Source: Calditrichia bacterium
Lineage (GTDB): Bacteria; Calditrichota; Calditrichia; RBG-13-44-9
Assembly (NCBI GenBank): GCA_026991005.1
Contig: JALXCH010000042.1
Location: 1-29,592 of the forward strand
Reading direction: 5' to 3'
DNA: 29,592 nucleotides
Within the stretch, counting starts at the first letter, position 1, and every line of letters starts with the position of its first letter. A program made the position numbers and the translations under genes. Under the pieces are notes generated by a model. It ran no database searches, was not told the origin of the DNA, and saw only the letters and a list, made by a program, of their open reading frames with translations. Shown piece by piece: positions 1-9,180 of this stretch.

Positions 1-274
1 GTTCATCCGACCCATAAGCGGTAATGACAATGACCCGGGTATCGGGATGTTTCGCTTTAATCATGGAGAGTAAATCCAGACCATTAATGCCCGGCATTGC
101 AATATCGGTGATGACTACATCAAACGGTCCCTCCTCAATTTTCTCCAGCGCCTCCTGGCCGTTAGAAGCGGTGACCACTTCGCACTCGATGGGCGAATTA
201 ATAAACGTTTGATAGAGACTAAACGTCAATGTTTCTTCATCATCCACAATCAGCAGTCGTTTTAAACGATTCAT
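1..274 (-). CDS. Response regulator, receiver domain (C-terminal part outside window)
   Basis: The reverse strand from an ATG at 274 reads 91 residues of a CheY-like receiver domain before the window ends. The acidic pocket is D11-D12, the phospho-acceptor is D57 in the context ITDIAMPGINGLD, and the switch Thr is T85 in VIVITAYG. A strong SD (GGAGGGG) lies 2-4 bases before the ATG. The start is 23 bases after the stop of the histidine kinase gene, so the two form a kinase-regulator operon and this is the kinase's probable partner. The output domain is not in the window. The kinase is NtrB/AtoS-like, so a sigma54-activator (NtrC-type) output is a reasonable guess but unsupported here. Confidence 0.93.
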   Translation of the reverse strand, partial: MNRLKRLLIVDDEETLTFSLYQTFINSPIECEVVTASNGQEALEKIEEGPFDVVITDIAMPGINGLDLLSMIKAKHPDTRVIVITAYGSDE

Positions 275-297
275 ATCCCCTCCAACGCTTACATACG

Positions 298-1551
298 TTA
301 ATGGTGAATAAAAGCGGGCAGCGCCAGAACAAAAGTAGTTCCCTCGTTAACTTTACTGGTCACGTCAATTTTTCCCCCATTCTCTGTAATTAAACGGCTA
401 CAAATGGAAAGTCCCAGCCCCACACCTTCCGTTTTGGTTGTGTAAAAGGGATTGAATATTTTGTCCAGATCCTCTTCGGGAATTCCAATTCCTGTATCGG
501 AGATTTCCACCAGCACATATTCGATTTCGGATTTATTAATTTGAAAACGATCTTTTTCTTCATCCAGCAATTTAAGTTTTTTGCGATAGGTGGCTACCCG
601 TAAAATGCCTCCTTTAGGCATGGCATCGATGGCATTGAGGAAGATATTTAGAATCACCTGTTCAATCTGCGTTTCATCCACAAACACCCGGGGAACATTA
701 CTCCCAAAGTCCGCCTGAAACTGAATGTTGCGTTTCTGCATTTTGGGGGCCAGAAGCAGGTACACCCCATCGATAATCATTTCAATATCATGAAAATTGA
801 GTTTGGGTTTGGTAGGACGGGCAAATTTGAAGAATTCCTGCAACAGGCGATTCGCTTTGTCCACTTCCCGCACAATTCGGGCAATAATCTGATTTCGGAA
901 GTCGTCTGCACCGAAACTTTCTTCCAGTACCTGCGCAGCGGCTTTAATTCCCGCCAGCGGATTGCGAATTTCGTGAGCGATTCCGGCAGAGAGCTCTCCT
1001 AACAACGCCAGACGCTCCATGCGCTCCACCTGCAATTTCAAATGCCGAATTTCCGTTAAATCGCGGAAAAGTAAAATAACTCCATCGAATTTGTTGTTTT
1101 CATCATGGATGGGTGAAGCACTGACACCAACGATGATGTTGGAACCGTCTTTCTTCCGGAAAACGATTTCTTTCTCATCCACTTTCTTGCCGGGAATAAA
1201 CATGGATTTCAGAAATTTTCGGGTTTCTTCATCTTCCGGGAAAAGATCGGTAACGTAACGTCCCAACAAATCTTTCACTTCGTATCCCAGCATATCCGCC
1301 GCCATTCGGTTAGCAAAGGTAATCTCGCCGTCCAGATCCAGGGTGAGCAATCCGCTGCTGATATTTTGAATAATACTCTTGTAAAAATTGTACACCTTAT
1401 CCAGCAATTGGATCTGGCTGGATTCCCCCTCCTGTTGCTTTTGAGGTGCCAGTGCCGTAGAATTGCTCCCGGAAATATCTTCCAGAAGATTAGAAAATTG
1501 CTGGTTTAACAATTGAAAAATTTGTTTCTGTTTTTCTAACTTCGATTGCAT
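298..1551 (-). CDS. PAS-domain sensor histidine kinase (NtrB/AtoS-like)
   Basis: The 417-residue protein autophosphorylates on histidine and should pass phosphate to the adjacent response regulator. Residues 1-50 are a polar, coiled-coil-like head. A PAS domain covers about 55-170. HisKA holds the phospho-accepting H193 in GIAHEIRNPLAGI. The HATPase_c domain has an N box around N302-N306, the DTGIGIP motif at 352-358 and GVGLGLS at 376-382. There is no signal peptide or membrane segment, so it is cytosolic and the PAS domain probably senses a diffusible cue. The regulator gene follows by 23 bases. The H-box style HEIRNPL is typical of the NtrB class. The signal is unknown. Confidence 0.95.
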   Translation of the reverse strand: MQSKLEKQKQIFQLLNQQFSNLLEDISGSNSTALAPQKQQEGESSQIQLLDKVYNFYKSIIQNISSGLLTLDLDGEITFANRMAADMLGYEVKDLLGRYVTDLFPEDEETRKFLKSMFIPGKKVDEKEIVFRKKDGSNIIVGVSASPIHDENNKFDGVILLFRDLTEIRHLKLQVERMERLALLGELSAGIAHEIRNPLAGIKAAAQVLEESFGADDFRNQIIARIVREVDKANRLLQEFFKFARPTKPKLNFHDIEMIIDGVYLLLAPKMQKRNIQFQADFGSNVPRVFVDETQIEQVILNIFLNAIDAMPKGGILRVATYRKKLKLLDEEKDRFQINKSEIEYVLVEISDTGIGIPEEDLDKIFNPFYTTKTEGVGLGLSICSRLITENGGKIDVTSKVNEGTTFVLALPAFIHH

Positions 1552-1895
1552 TGTTTTAACCTAAACCATTATTGCGCAATATAGTTTATTTTCCCTAAAA
1601 AATCTATCAATTTTTCCTGAAAGAAAGCTCCTTTTTCAGCATCCGCAGGTTGGTGTTCATTCGCGTGGGAAATCGTGGCTCACGAAGGGTGATTTTTCTG
1701 ACGGAATGCACAGAACAGATTTAATTAAGAATTTTGAATTAAATTTTAAAACCACAGATACACAGTAATCACAGAGGGAAAAGAATATTTAGAAGATAAT
1801 TAAGAAACCGAAACAGTCGTCCTGCTAAAGACGATGTGCGCATGCGTTCCCAGATACCACAAGTTTAGAGAATGTTGGAACAGATTAAAATTTAC
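1552..1895. other. Intergenic region, no gene seen
   Basis: No convincing ORF. The region must hold the promoter of the kinase-regulator pair, but I could not pick a clear one. Around 1752-1779 three CACAG words recur about every 9 bases (CCACAGATACACAGTAATCA onward), resembling the CCACAGA/CACAGAG intergenic repeats seen in many environmental genomes. It is flanked by AT-rich sequence. Confidence 0.4.
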
Positions 1896-1926
1896 CAATA
1901 AAAATGCCCCTTCGTTCGAAAGGGGC
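1896..1926 (-). terminator. Intrinsic terminator after the DUF3108 gene
   Basis: On the minus strand GCCCCTTTCGAACGAAGGGGC forms a GC-rich stem of 7 pairs or more with one possible bulge at 1906-1926. It is followed at once by ATTTTTATT. It lies 72 bases after the stop of the DUF3108 gene (1999) and is oriented correctly to end the minus-strand run that includes the glycosyltransferases. Confidence 0.75.
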
Positions 1927-1998
1927 TAAAATCTTCATGCAGAAATGGGAACGTCCAACATCTATGGAAATCTTCCGATACGGACGATTCTTCCTTCT

Positions 1999-2820
1999 TT
2001 ACTCATTCGCCGAAAAAGGGAGGGTTTCGCTTTCCAGCTCCAGGGTTACCGAACCAAAAAAAGCTTTCATTTTCGCTTTTAACGGAATTCTTCGGCTGTC
2101 CCGGGAGAACCAGCCTTCGAAATCGTCCCGCACCCCGGCAATACCAATAAAACGGACTTTACCTTTGAGGTAATAACTGGAGCTTTTCTGTCCGTTATAT
2201 TCTACATCCTGCACTTCTCCAGCTTCCCGGAAATAACAATTTTCTTTTCCATTCAACACAAAGGTCGGTACTGCCACATCCCGTAACTTCTCTCCGGACA
2301 GCTTCCGGGCAAAGAATAACAGAGAGAGCACATCCCGGTAGGTGGTATCCATGGGTAACCACTCTTCCGACACCGGCTCGATGCGATCCGGATAAATCTT
2401 CTTAACCACTACCTGAACCTTTTTCCGGGTATGATCAAAAATGTAATCTGTCTTCAATACGTAACCGCTTTTTTTCTCCCAGGCGTAAAAAGCCACAGGC
2501 ACAGCATTACTATCCACATAACTCTCATAAATATCGTGGAGGGTAATAAAAGGGATACCTGGCGCGGAATCGATGTAAATCTTCAGTTTGTAATATTTAC
2601 CCCCATGGGTTTCCACCAGACCTTCGTTTACCAGACGAATGGTGCCCACTCGAATGAATGACCATTTGACCTTGTAAATTAGCTCCTCACCCTGGACAAA
2701 AATATTGGCCTTTTCGTGGACAATATTCCCATATCCCACAAACGCTAGGGACAAAATTAATAATATGATAAACAAACTGCGTTGAACTCTCATTTCCTTA
2801 AACCTTTTTTTACCAGACAT
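1999..2820 (-). CDS. DUF3108-family exported protein
   Basis: This is a 273-residue protein. An N-terminal hydrophobic segment (SLFIILLILSLAFVGYG, about residues 15-31) serves as a signal peptide or anchor, followed by the DUF3108 body. The opening GEELIYKVKWSFIRVGTIRL is characteristic of the family (a beta-rich, periplasmic or lipid-related fold of unknown biochemical function). The mid-region has the usual S-L-LFFAR element near 165-173. The second ATG at 2793 (MRVQRSLF) gives a more compact signal peptide with an AAAGG nine bases upstream; neither start has a strong SD, so the true start may be 2793. The gene lies downstream of glycosyltransferases and is closed by a terminator. An envelope role is inferred. 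Confidence 0.8.
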   Translation of the reverse strand: MSGKKRFKEMRVQRSLFIILLILSLAFVGYGNIVHEKANIFVQGEELIYKVKWSFIRVGTIRLVNEGLVETHGGKYYKLKIYIDSAPGIPFITLHDIYESYVDSNAVPVAFYAWEKKSGYVLKTDYIFDHTRKKVQVVVKKIYPDRIEPVSEEWLPMDTTYRDVLSLLFFARKLSGEKLRDVAVPTFVLNGKENCYFREAGEVQDVEYNGQKSSSYYLKGKVRFIGIAGVRDDFEGWFSRDSRRIPLKAKMKAFFGSVTLELESETLPFSANE

Positions 2821-2970
2821 ATTTTACTATCGACTTCATGCAACGAAAAATTACACATAAAGTTTCCTCTAAACCGTGACGAAAAACAAATCTCTGTTTT
2901 TTACCCGGCTTTTCCCAATACTTATCTCTCCCAACCACCAATTTTCACGGCTAAAGATGATTTTTCCTCA

Positions 2971-4218
2971 CTAATTAGAAGTGTCGGCTACAACTTCGGT
3001 GAGGAAAGGTTTCAGTTCCTTCCGGTAGATATTGTCCCACACATAATTTCGGATAACATGGCGATACATGCGATGGGGTGGAAGGCGGCGGAGAAAAGCA
3101 ATGATTTTATCGGCAATAGCCTCCGGGGTTTCATCTAACTGAAAATAAACCACATCCTCATTGCCAATTTCTTGAAAGGGCTCGATCTGGGAACACACAA
3201 TTGGAAGCTTAATCATCCCGGCTTCCAGGAGTGGAATACCAAAACCCTCCTGAAAGCTGGGCATAAACAGTAAATCGGCAATAAGGTATAGATCGCGGAT
3301 GATGATGCGATCGGGAGAGAGTTTTTCGCCGCTGCGGAAATAATACTCGGCCATGATGAGGATATCTTCCTCTACCTTCAGTTCCCTGGCCAGCTTCTTG
3401 AGGCGGCGGTAATAATGAATAGTTTTCGCCTCGTGGGGATCGTAAGCGCCGGTTAATAGCAACCGGGCGGCAATTCCTTTATCCTGCAGAGCACGGATGA
3501 CCCGGATGGAGAGTTCAATATTTTTTCGGGGATGCAGTCGGGAAGGTTGCACCAACAACAATTCTGACTCAAACAGATTGCTCTCCTGAATCACCCGCAC
3601 CGTGGTGTTATCCAGACGGAAAAACCGAATGGGATCGATGCCGTTGGGAATTACCCGGATTGCGGCGTCCGTTCCGTACAATTGCTGAAACTGTTTTTTG
3701 CGACTCTCCGAGATAGTGATGTAATGAACAGAAGGATTGTAGCGGCGCAGAATCTGCCACTTTTCTTCGTCCAGAAAAGCCGGGTAATTTTCGTAGAAAT
3801 AGGGTGAATCGTGGTTCCAGCTCACCACCTGAATTGTTTCGGAAACCGCCAGCCGATGCAGGGCGTAAGTGAGGGGAAGGTTGTAATGCATGGTAAACAC
3901 GTTGTGAGCAATCAGCACATCGAAATCCGACAGGGTTTGCTGGAGGTAGGAATAAATGCGTTCTACATACGCCTCAAACTGCTTTTGCTTTTGCTCCAGA
4001 TGGTTTTGAATGTCCATTACTGCCCGGCATCGTGATCCCAGAATAGGATTAAGCTCAATTTCAAAACGGTTGTCAAACTGCCCACCATTCCCGGCAATAA
4101 TTTTTACCGGATGATGATGGCGAAAAAAGAGAGATGCCTGCTGGCGCACCACCTCTTCCACACCACCCACTACCGGGGGACAGGAATAATGCAGCAGAGC
4201 AACGCTTTCCCGACTCAT
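2971..4218 (-). CDS. GT4-family glycosyltransferase
   Basis: The 415-residue GT-B fold enzyme should transfer a sugar from a nucleotide donor in the cytosol. The N-terminal domain opens with HYSCPPVVGGVEEVV, the glycine-rich acceptor-side loop of GT4 enzymes. IPNGIDPIRFF (190-200) marks the inter-domain hinge, QPSRLHPRKN (224-233) the donor domain, and the EX7E pair is E324 and E332 in EGFGIPLLE. The gene starts 14 bases after the upstream glycosyltransferase, with AAAGGAG overlapping that gene's stop codon, so the two are almost certainly co-translated. Donor and acceptor cannot be read from sequence. Candidates are exopolysaccharide or a glycosylated compatible solute. Confidence 0.92.
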   Translation of the reverse strand: MSRESVALLHYSCPPVVGGVEEVVRQQASLFFRHHHPVKIIAGNGGQFDNRFEIELNPILGSRCRAVMDIQNHLEQKQKQFEAYVERIYSYLQQTLSDFDVLIAHNVFTMHYNLPLTYALHRLAVSETIQVVSWNHDSPYFYENYPAFLDEEKWQILRRYNPSVHYITISESRKKQFQQLYGTDAAIRVIPNGIDPIRFFRLDNTTVRVIQESNLFESELLLVQPSRLHPRKNIELSIRVIRALQDKGIAARLLLTGAYDPHEAKTIHYYRRLKKLARELKVEEDILIMAEYYFRSGEKLSPDRIIIRDLYLIADLLFMPSFQEGFGIPLLEAGMIKLPIVCSQIEPFQEIGNEDVVYFQLDETPEAIADKIIAFLRRLPPHRMYRHVIRNYVWDNIYRKELKPFLTEVVADTSN

Positions 4219-4232
4219 CTGTTTGCTCTCCT

Positions 4233-5510
4233 TTAATACATCGTAAATTTACCAATTAAATGAAGCAAGTGTTTTTCCAGAACTTCGTAAGAAAAATACT
4301 TTCGGCCAAGCTCATAATTCCATTTCACCATTCGGGCGCGCCGTTGAGGATTGGACAGCACTTCTTTAATCTGCTCGGTAACGGACGCCGAAACAAATCC
4401 ATTCATCACAATCACATCAAACCCTTTGGGTTCGATATCGGCAATGTAAATGGAATAGCGGTTCACCACAATAGGTCTTCGGTAGTAGATGGCCTCCAGG
4501 AAGGCGTTGCCAAAGCCTTCGTACCCGCTGGGATAAGTAATCAGATCGGCGCAGGTGTACATATCGGCAATGGTGTACAGCTTCTCCCCTTTTTCATTCA
4601 CGCCTCGCCGGGGAGCCACCAGATGATCTACCGGCACTATTTCCACTCCCAGATGTTCGGCATAATCCAGAATGCGCTCGTAGTAATCATCCCCTTCATC
4701 CCCGGTGGCATGGGAAATGATGAGTTTGGGATTGGGCAATTCCAGACGATGAACAATTTCGATGGAGCGCTCAATCCATTTTCGTGGCACCACCCGGGTG
4801 GGTTGTAAGATGAAAAGATCCTTTTCTCCCAGGCCAACTTTTTCCCGTAAATCCTGACAATATTCGTCCGGTTGCGGTGGTTCCTGGGCAAAATTCAGGA
4901 CATTGGGAATCACATAGTTCGAAATGCCGCGCCGGTAGCTGAGCGATTCCGAAGCCAGGGAGTTAATTACTACATGCTCGATACTGGGCAGATGGGGCGG
5001 AAATGCCGCATTCAGGTAATCCCGACAGGAATTAATCAAAAACCGGCTGCGTTCCCAGGTAAAATCGTGATGATGGGCAATGGTTGGTATTCCGGTTTCC
5101 GCAATAAATTCGGTGATAGCCAGCCCCAGGGGAATGTTCATGGGAATAGCCAGGGCATTTTCGGGAATGATTAAATCCAGCCGATACTGTTCCCGGAAGG
5201 CGTAAAGCGCATCTTTCATTTTTTCCTTGAGTTCCTGAATTTTGCGGGAGGTCTGGCGCGTGCGCGTGCGGCGCCCAAACAGGTCTTCGTTCAGTTCCTG
5301 AATTTGAGGATGCTCAAAAAACGCTTCTTCCAATAAAAAACTGCGTTCCGGTGGCCGATCCAGTAAACCGGCAAAGTAGAAGCACTCATAACCGTTCCGG
5401 GTCAGCACATCATCCCACTTCTGGATTTCCAGAGAAACACCATCCGTCCCGGCTATTCGGGTGGAAATAAACCCGATACGTTCAATGTGATTTGGGGGTT
5501 GAATTCGCAT
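4233..5510 (-). CDS. GT4-family glycosyltransferase (ISTRxAGTDGVSLE type)
   Basis: The 425-residue GT-B enzyme belongs to a distinct, well-conserved GT4 subgroup. The N terminus is IGFISTRIAGTDGVSLE (residues 12-28). The central block PENALAIPMNIPLGLAITEF (116-135) is followed by the histidine-rich IAHHHDFTWERSRF. The donor domain carries QPTRVVPRK (236-244) and SHATGDEGDDYY. The EX7E pair is E331 and E339 in EGFGNAFLE. SD GGAGTG lies 7 bases before the ATG. It is first of a two-glycosyltransferase unit and lies 41 bases after meaB. From memory, this subgroup includes relatives of sugar-glycerate synthases, but I cannot assign the acceptor. The function stays at glycosyltransferase. Confidence 0.92.
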   Translation of the reverse strand: MRIQPPNHIERIGFISTRIAGTDGVSLEIQKWDDVLTRNGYECFYFAGLLDRPPERSFLLEEAFFEHPQIQELNEDLFGRRTRTRQTSRKIQELKEKMKDALYAFREQYRLDLIIPENALAIPMNIPLGLAITEFIAETGIPTIAHHHDFTWERSRFLINSCRDYLNAAFPPHLPSIEHVVINSLASESLSYRRGISNYVIPNVLNFAQEPPQPDEYCQDLREKVGLGEKDLFILQPTRVVPRKWIERSIEIVHRLELPNPKLIISHATGDEGDDYYERILDYAEHLGVEIVPVDHLVAPRRGVNEKGEKLYTIADMYTCADLITYPSGYEGFGNAFLEAIYYRRPIVVNRYSIYIADIEPKGFDVIVMNGFVSASVTEQIKEVLSNPQRRARMVKWNYELGRKYFSYEVLEKHLLHLIGKFTMY

Positions 5511-5551
5511 TATTTACACTCCTCTGCTTCTCCCCTTTCCTGCTACGGATT

Positions 5552-6523
5552 TCAGGAAATCACCTTACCATCCAGGTGAAATAGCTCTTCCACCAGTTGA
5601 TATGGCGAAAGCTGATGTTCCAGCACCTGTTTAATTTTATCATTAAAAACTGCCTGGCGTTTTTTCGTCCAGAAGTTTTTATCCAGTTCGTTTTGAATAA
5701 GCTGGCGGACTTTTTCCTGCAGCCGGAGCGAGCGCTTTCGTTCCAGCTCTCCCTGTTCCAGTAAAAATGCCCGATGCTCTCCTACACTGTTCACCAGTTC
5801 CTCTACTCCCACCCCGCGATTGGCGATTGTTTCCAGAATGGGAGGGATCCAGGCGAGTTTTGTATGGGTGCTCCGGAGTTTTAACATCATCTCCAGCTCA
5901 ATTTTCATTTTAGTTGCCCCTTCCCGATCCGCTTTATTAATGACAAAAATATCGGCAATTTCCATCAAACCGGCCTTCATGGCCTGGATGCTATCGCCGG
6001 ATTCAGGAACCAGCACCACGATGGTAGTATCGGTAGCGCGGGCGACATCCAGTTCCCCCTGCCCCACTCCAACTGTTTCGAAAATAACAAAATCCATTCC
6101 CGCGGCATCCATTAAATCGGCTACTTCCTGCGCGGTTTTCGCCAGACCTCCCAAACTCCCCCGGGTGGCCATACTGCGGATAAACACACCGGGATCGGTG
6201 GTAAGTTCGCTCATGCGAATGCGGTCGCCCAGAACAGCTCCACCACTAAACGGGCTGGTGGGATCCACCGCCACAATGCCCACCGTTTTCCCCTGGCGAC
6301 GCAATTCCCGGGCAATTCCGGATGTTAATGTACTCTTCCCGGCACCGGGGGGCCCCGTTATCCCCACCCGGTAAGCCTTCCCCACCTTCCGGTAAATCCG
6401 ACGGGCGATCTGTTCGGCAATAGGATGTTCATCTTCCGTGTAACTAATCGCCCGGGCCAGCATCCGGCGATCCCGCTCCTGAATCCCGCGTACAATTTCT
6501 TCGACAGTTAAATTTTCCTTCAT
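5552..6523 (-). CDS. meaB: MeaB/ArgK-family G3E GTPase (methylmalonyl-CoA mutase chaperone)
   Basis: MeaB gates cobalamin loading of methylmalonyl-CoA mutase and protects the enzyme by GTP hydrolysis. Using the ATG at 6523, the 323-residue protein shows Walker A GPPGAGKS (57-64), the Mg/switch block DPTSPFSGGAVLGDRIRM (87-104), ATRGSLGGLA (119-128), ETVGVGQGELDVA (149-161), and the base-specificity motif NKAD (196-199). All are hallmarks of the family, and the length is normal. A GTG four codons further upstream is in frame but has no SD, while the ATG has AAAGG close by. No mutase subunit or epimerase is in the window, so the partner is elsewhere on the chromosome; other B12 mutases (for example isobutyryl-CoA mutase) are possible clients. 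Confidence 0.93.
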   Translation of the reverse strand: MKENLTVEEIVRGIQERDRRMLARAISYTEDEHPIAEQIARRIYRKVGKAYRVGITGPPGAGKSTLTSGIARELRRQGKTVGIVAVDPTSPFSGGAVLGDRIRMSELTTDPGVFIRSMATRGSLGGLAKTAQEVADLMDAAGMDFVIFETVGVGQGELDVARATDTTIVVLVPESGDSIQAMKAGLMEIADIFVINKADREGATKMKIELEMMLKLRSTHTKLAWIPPILETIANRGVGVEELVNSVGEHRAFLLEQGELERKRSLRLQEKVRQLIQNELDKNFWTKKRQAVFNDKIKQVLEHQLSPYQLVEELFHLDGKVIS

Positions 6524-6883
6524 GCTACCTTTCACTCAATTATTTTTATGAATTTAATCTCTTCATCTCTACCCTAACATAAATCTACAAATAGTTCAGA
6601 AAAGAACCTGACTCCCTGAATAATCCGAAAACATCGTAAAAGAGAATCCTCTGGAAATAGGAGGTAATAAAGGACGTTCGAGGCAAAAGAAAATGGAGTA
6701 ACAGGTAAAACATAGAGAATAAAAACATTGGGGGAATAAAGACAGCAAGAAAATGAAGCAGGAAAGATGGTCGATATTTTGCTGTGGTATGATGCATCGT
6801 TTTTCTCATTCGCTCCGCAATCTGCTCTCTTCTAATTTTCAAATATAAGCATTCCCGAAGAATATTGCAGAAGATTTTATTTT
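6524..6883. other. Intergenic region between GT9 gene and meaB
   Basis: About 360 bases without a convincing gene. A 74-codon hydrophobic minus-strand frame (6585-6809) exists, but its composition is what AT-rich noncoding DNA gives and it has no well-spaced SD. The region should carry the promoter for the meaB and GT4 genes; no clear -35/-10 pair was picked. Confidence 0.35.
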
Positions 6884-7927
6884 TCACGCCCGGCGCCGAA
6901 TTCGGCTCTGAAAAGCAGGCATGCGTTCCATAGCCTGTAACACCATCTCCGGGGTAATGGCCTTCATACAAATCATGGAATCGCAACGGCGTAAACCACA
7001 AAACAGGCAGGGTACATCGGGAACCAACACAGCATGATCAGGCTGGTTCGGAGGATTCCAGTGCTCCGGAGGTGCCGTGGCAAACAAACTCAATGTAGGT
7101 GTTCCCACAGCAATGGCCAGGTGCTTGGGACCGTTATCGTAAGAAAAATGTAGATGAACCTGCGAGAGATAAGCGGCAAACACCGAAAGCGGCCAGGCAG
7201 GCAGAACGTGCACCGGATGCCGGGAAAGCGCCGCCACTTCCCGAACGGATTTTTCCTCGCCCGGAGCCCAGTTGTAGAATACGGTGGCACCATATTTTTC
7301 CACCAGCATATCGCTTAACCGGGCAAACCGCTCGGGAATCCATTGCCGCGCCTGACGCTTGCCCAGGGGCGTCATATTAATCAAAAATCCCTGCTCATCA
7401 ATTCCGGCGGTACGGAAGTATTCCCGCACCCGCTCCACATCCTTTTCCTCGATGTGAATCCGGGTGGTGGTGTTTACCTCCCGAATTTCCAACACTTCCA
7501 GGGCTTTGCATTTTTGCACCGGTACGTATTCCCGCAACTGGTTGGCCGAGGAAATGAGGTTATAAGCCCACTGTCGTCGTTTCATTTTCCAGCCCAGACG
7601 ATAGCGGGCACCGGAGAAATATGTTAAATAGGCTGTTCCCGGTGTTCCCTGATAATCGATAATCAGGTCGTAGTGGGTGCGACGAATCCGGTTGATTAAC
7701 CGAGGTACGGTGAGAAATGATTCGGGATGTTCCACCGCAAGCACCGCATCCAGCTCCGGGAGTCCCTGTAACAGAGGTGCAACTGCCGAGGCCGTGAGGA
7801 AATGCAGTTTTGCCTGTGGAAAATGTTTCCGCAACACTGGCAATACCGCTGTGGTGAGCACCACATCTCCAATCGCCCGTAACTGAATAATTAAAATTTT
7901 ACGAATGGAGTCCCGGTCAACTGTCAT
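6884..7927 (-). CDS. Glycosyltransferase family 9 (heptosyltransferase-like)
   Basis: The 347-residue GT9 enzyme is expected to add heptose or a related sugar to the LPS core at the inner face of the cytoplasmic membrane. The N-terminal motif IIQLRAIGDVVLTTAVLPVL (13-32) and the donor-site block SYDNGPKHLAIAVGTPTLSL match the ADP-heptose:LPS heptosyltransferase family. Near the C terminus VPCLFCGLRRCDSMICMKAI gives four cysteines (C-x2-C-x4-C-x4-C), a feature of one GT9 subgroup. Its start overlaps the upstream GT9 gene by 11 bases, so translation is probably coupled. The exact sugar is unknown. Confidence 0.92.
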   Translation of the reverse strand: MTVDRDSIRKILIIQLRAIGDVVLTTAVLPVLRKHFPQAKLHFLTASAVAPLLQGLPELDAVLAVEHPESFLTVPRLINRIRRTHYDLIIDYQGTPGTAYLTYFSGARYRLGWKMKRRQWAYNLISSANQLREYVPVQKCKALEVLEIREVNTTTRIHIEEKDVERVREYFRTAGIDEQGFLINMTPLGKRQARQWIPERFARLSDMLVEKYGATVFYNWAPGEEKSVREVAALSRHPVHVLPAWPLSVFAAYLSQVHLHFSYDNGPKHLAIAVGTPTLSLFATAPPEHWNPPNQPDHAVLVPDVPCLFCGLRRCDSMICMKAITPEMVLQAMERMPAFQSRIRRRA

Positions 7928-9020
7928 TTTCGATCGCCAATTTTAACTGCTGTAGAACATTTATAATGGTTGTGCGGTCTTCTCTGCTTCCTCGATAGAC
8001 CACAGAGAAATGGCGTTTCCCATCCCGATAACCATATTGCTCCATTCGAGAATGGCGAAAGATGGTGAGGGTGGGTACACCCAACGCCACCGCCAGATGC
8101 ATGGGGCCGGTATCCGCCGAAATAAACAAGGAGAAAACGGAAAAGAAGATAGCCGTCTCCCGCAGCGGGCGGTTCCACCCCAGGACTTTCTCCTGAAAAG
8201 CTGGAGACAAATTTTGAAGAATATGCCGGTCTGCCGGTCCCAGAGCCAGCCACACCTCCAATCCGGTTATTTTACGAACCTGTTCGTACAAAAAGCCCAG
8301 CATCTCTACAGGAAGAATTTTATCACCCGTGGCACCCAACCACAGGAGAGCGGCTTTCCGGGGCAGGGGAAGTTCCCACTGCTGAAATGCCCGATTAACC
8401 ATGTCCCGGGGTACCTGCAGACCTTCCCACTCCAACGTTGCCTGCGGATAGAAATACCGCCAAAAATCCAGCTGGGATTCCGCATAATGGCGATCTGTAT
8501 CGGAGGGTACGGCAATGTGGTAATAATCCCCACTGTTCTTCCATAAAAATCCTACTAAGAGGCGCGGTTTAATGAAGCGTCCCAGAAACGCCTGAGAAAG
8601 GGAAAAACTATCCGGATTGTGGCTGCTGAAAATCACGTCGAAATGCTGGCGGCGTAAATTCAGTAACAAACGGAAAAACCGCCAGGGGCGCAGTAACAGT
8701 TGCCGCTGGTGGTACGGCCAGAGGCGATTCACCAATCCCGGAGCAAACTCCCGGTACAATTCCGCCACCGGATGATGAATAAGTAAGTGAAGCTCAATAT
8801 CCGGTCGGGTTTTCCGAATAGCCCGCAGCAGGGGCAGCAACAAGATGCCATTCCCGATGCGCTGATCCAGCCGGAACACCAGGATGCGCTGAATTTCCTC
8901 CGGAGCAAGCCTTTCCGGTTTGCGAACTCGAAAGAATAAACGCAACAGGGAGTTTAACCACTGTTTCCCCCGGATTTCCATTTTTTTTAATATCGGAGCA
9001 CCCATAAAGCAAATGTACAT
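7917..9020 (-). CDS. Glycosyltransferase family 9 (heptosyltransferase-like)
   Basis: The 367-residue GT9 enzyme is paralogous to the next gene. The N-terminal motif is ILVFRLDQRIGNGILLLPLL (46-65), a version with an extra insertion compared with the usual R-x-G-D pattern. The nucleotide-sugar block is ISADTGPMHLAVALGVPTLT. Unlike its neighbour it lacks the C-terminal cysteine cluster. The start is uncertain: in-frame ATGs at 9020, 9005 and 8981 all lack a good SD, and the conserved domain begins only at about residue 43. It is first of a two-gene unit and diverges from the pyruvate kinase-like gene. A role in LPS core or other envelope glycan assembly is inferred. Confidence 0.88.
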   Translation of the reverse strand: MYICFMGAPILKKMEIRGKQWLNSLLRLFFRVRKPERLAPEEIQRILVFRLDQRIGNGILLLPLLRAIRKTRPDIELHLLIHHPVAELYREFAPGLVNRLWPYHQRQLLLRPWRFFRLLLNLRRQHFDVIFSSHNPDSFSLSQAFLGRFIKPRLLVGFLWKNSGDYYHIAVPSDTDRHYAESQLDFWRYFYPQATLEWEGLQVPRDMVNRAFQQWELPLPRKAALLWLGATGDKILPVEMLGFLYEQVRKITGLEVWLALGPADRHILQNLSPAFQEKVLGWNRPLRETAIFFSVFSLFISADTGPMHLAVALGVPTLTIFRHSRMEQYGYRDGKRHFSVVYRGSREDRTTIINVLQQLKLAIENDS

Positions 9021-9180
9021 CGAGCACCGAAATAGCGCAACCGGTTGTTAATATTTTAAATAACCGTCTCAATCTTCCTGAAGATAGCCCAGAATAACAT
9101 TTCCAGAAAAACCTTGCTCAAACTCATCATTTCAGATAAAAATAAATATTACCAAAAATGAAATAAAATAAAAAACCATT

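Noticed and set aside
6585..7001. 138-codon minus-strand ORF with a hydrophobic C-terminal half
   Set aside because: Its first third overlaps the GT9 gene in another frame, the hydrophobic part comes from AT-rich noncoding DNA, and no start has a well-spaced SD.
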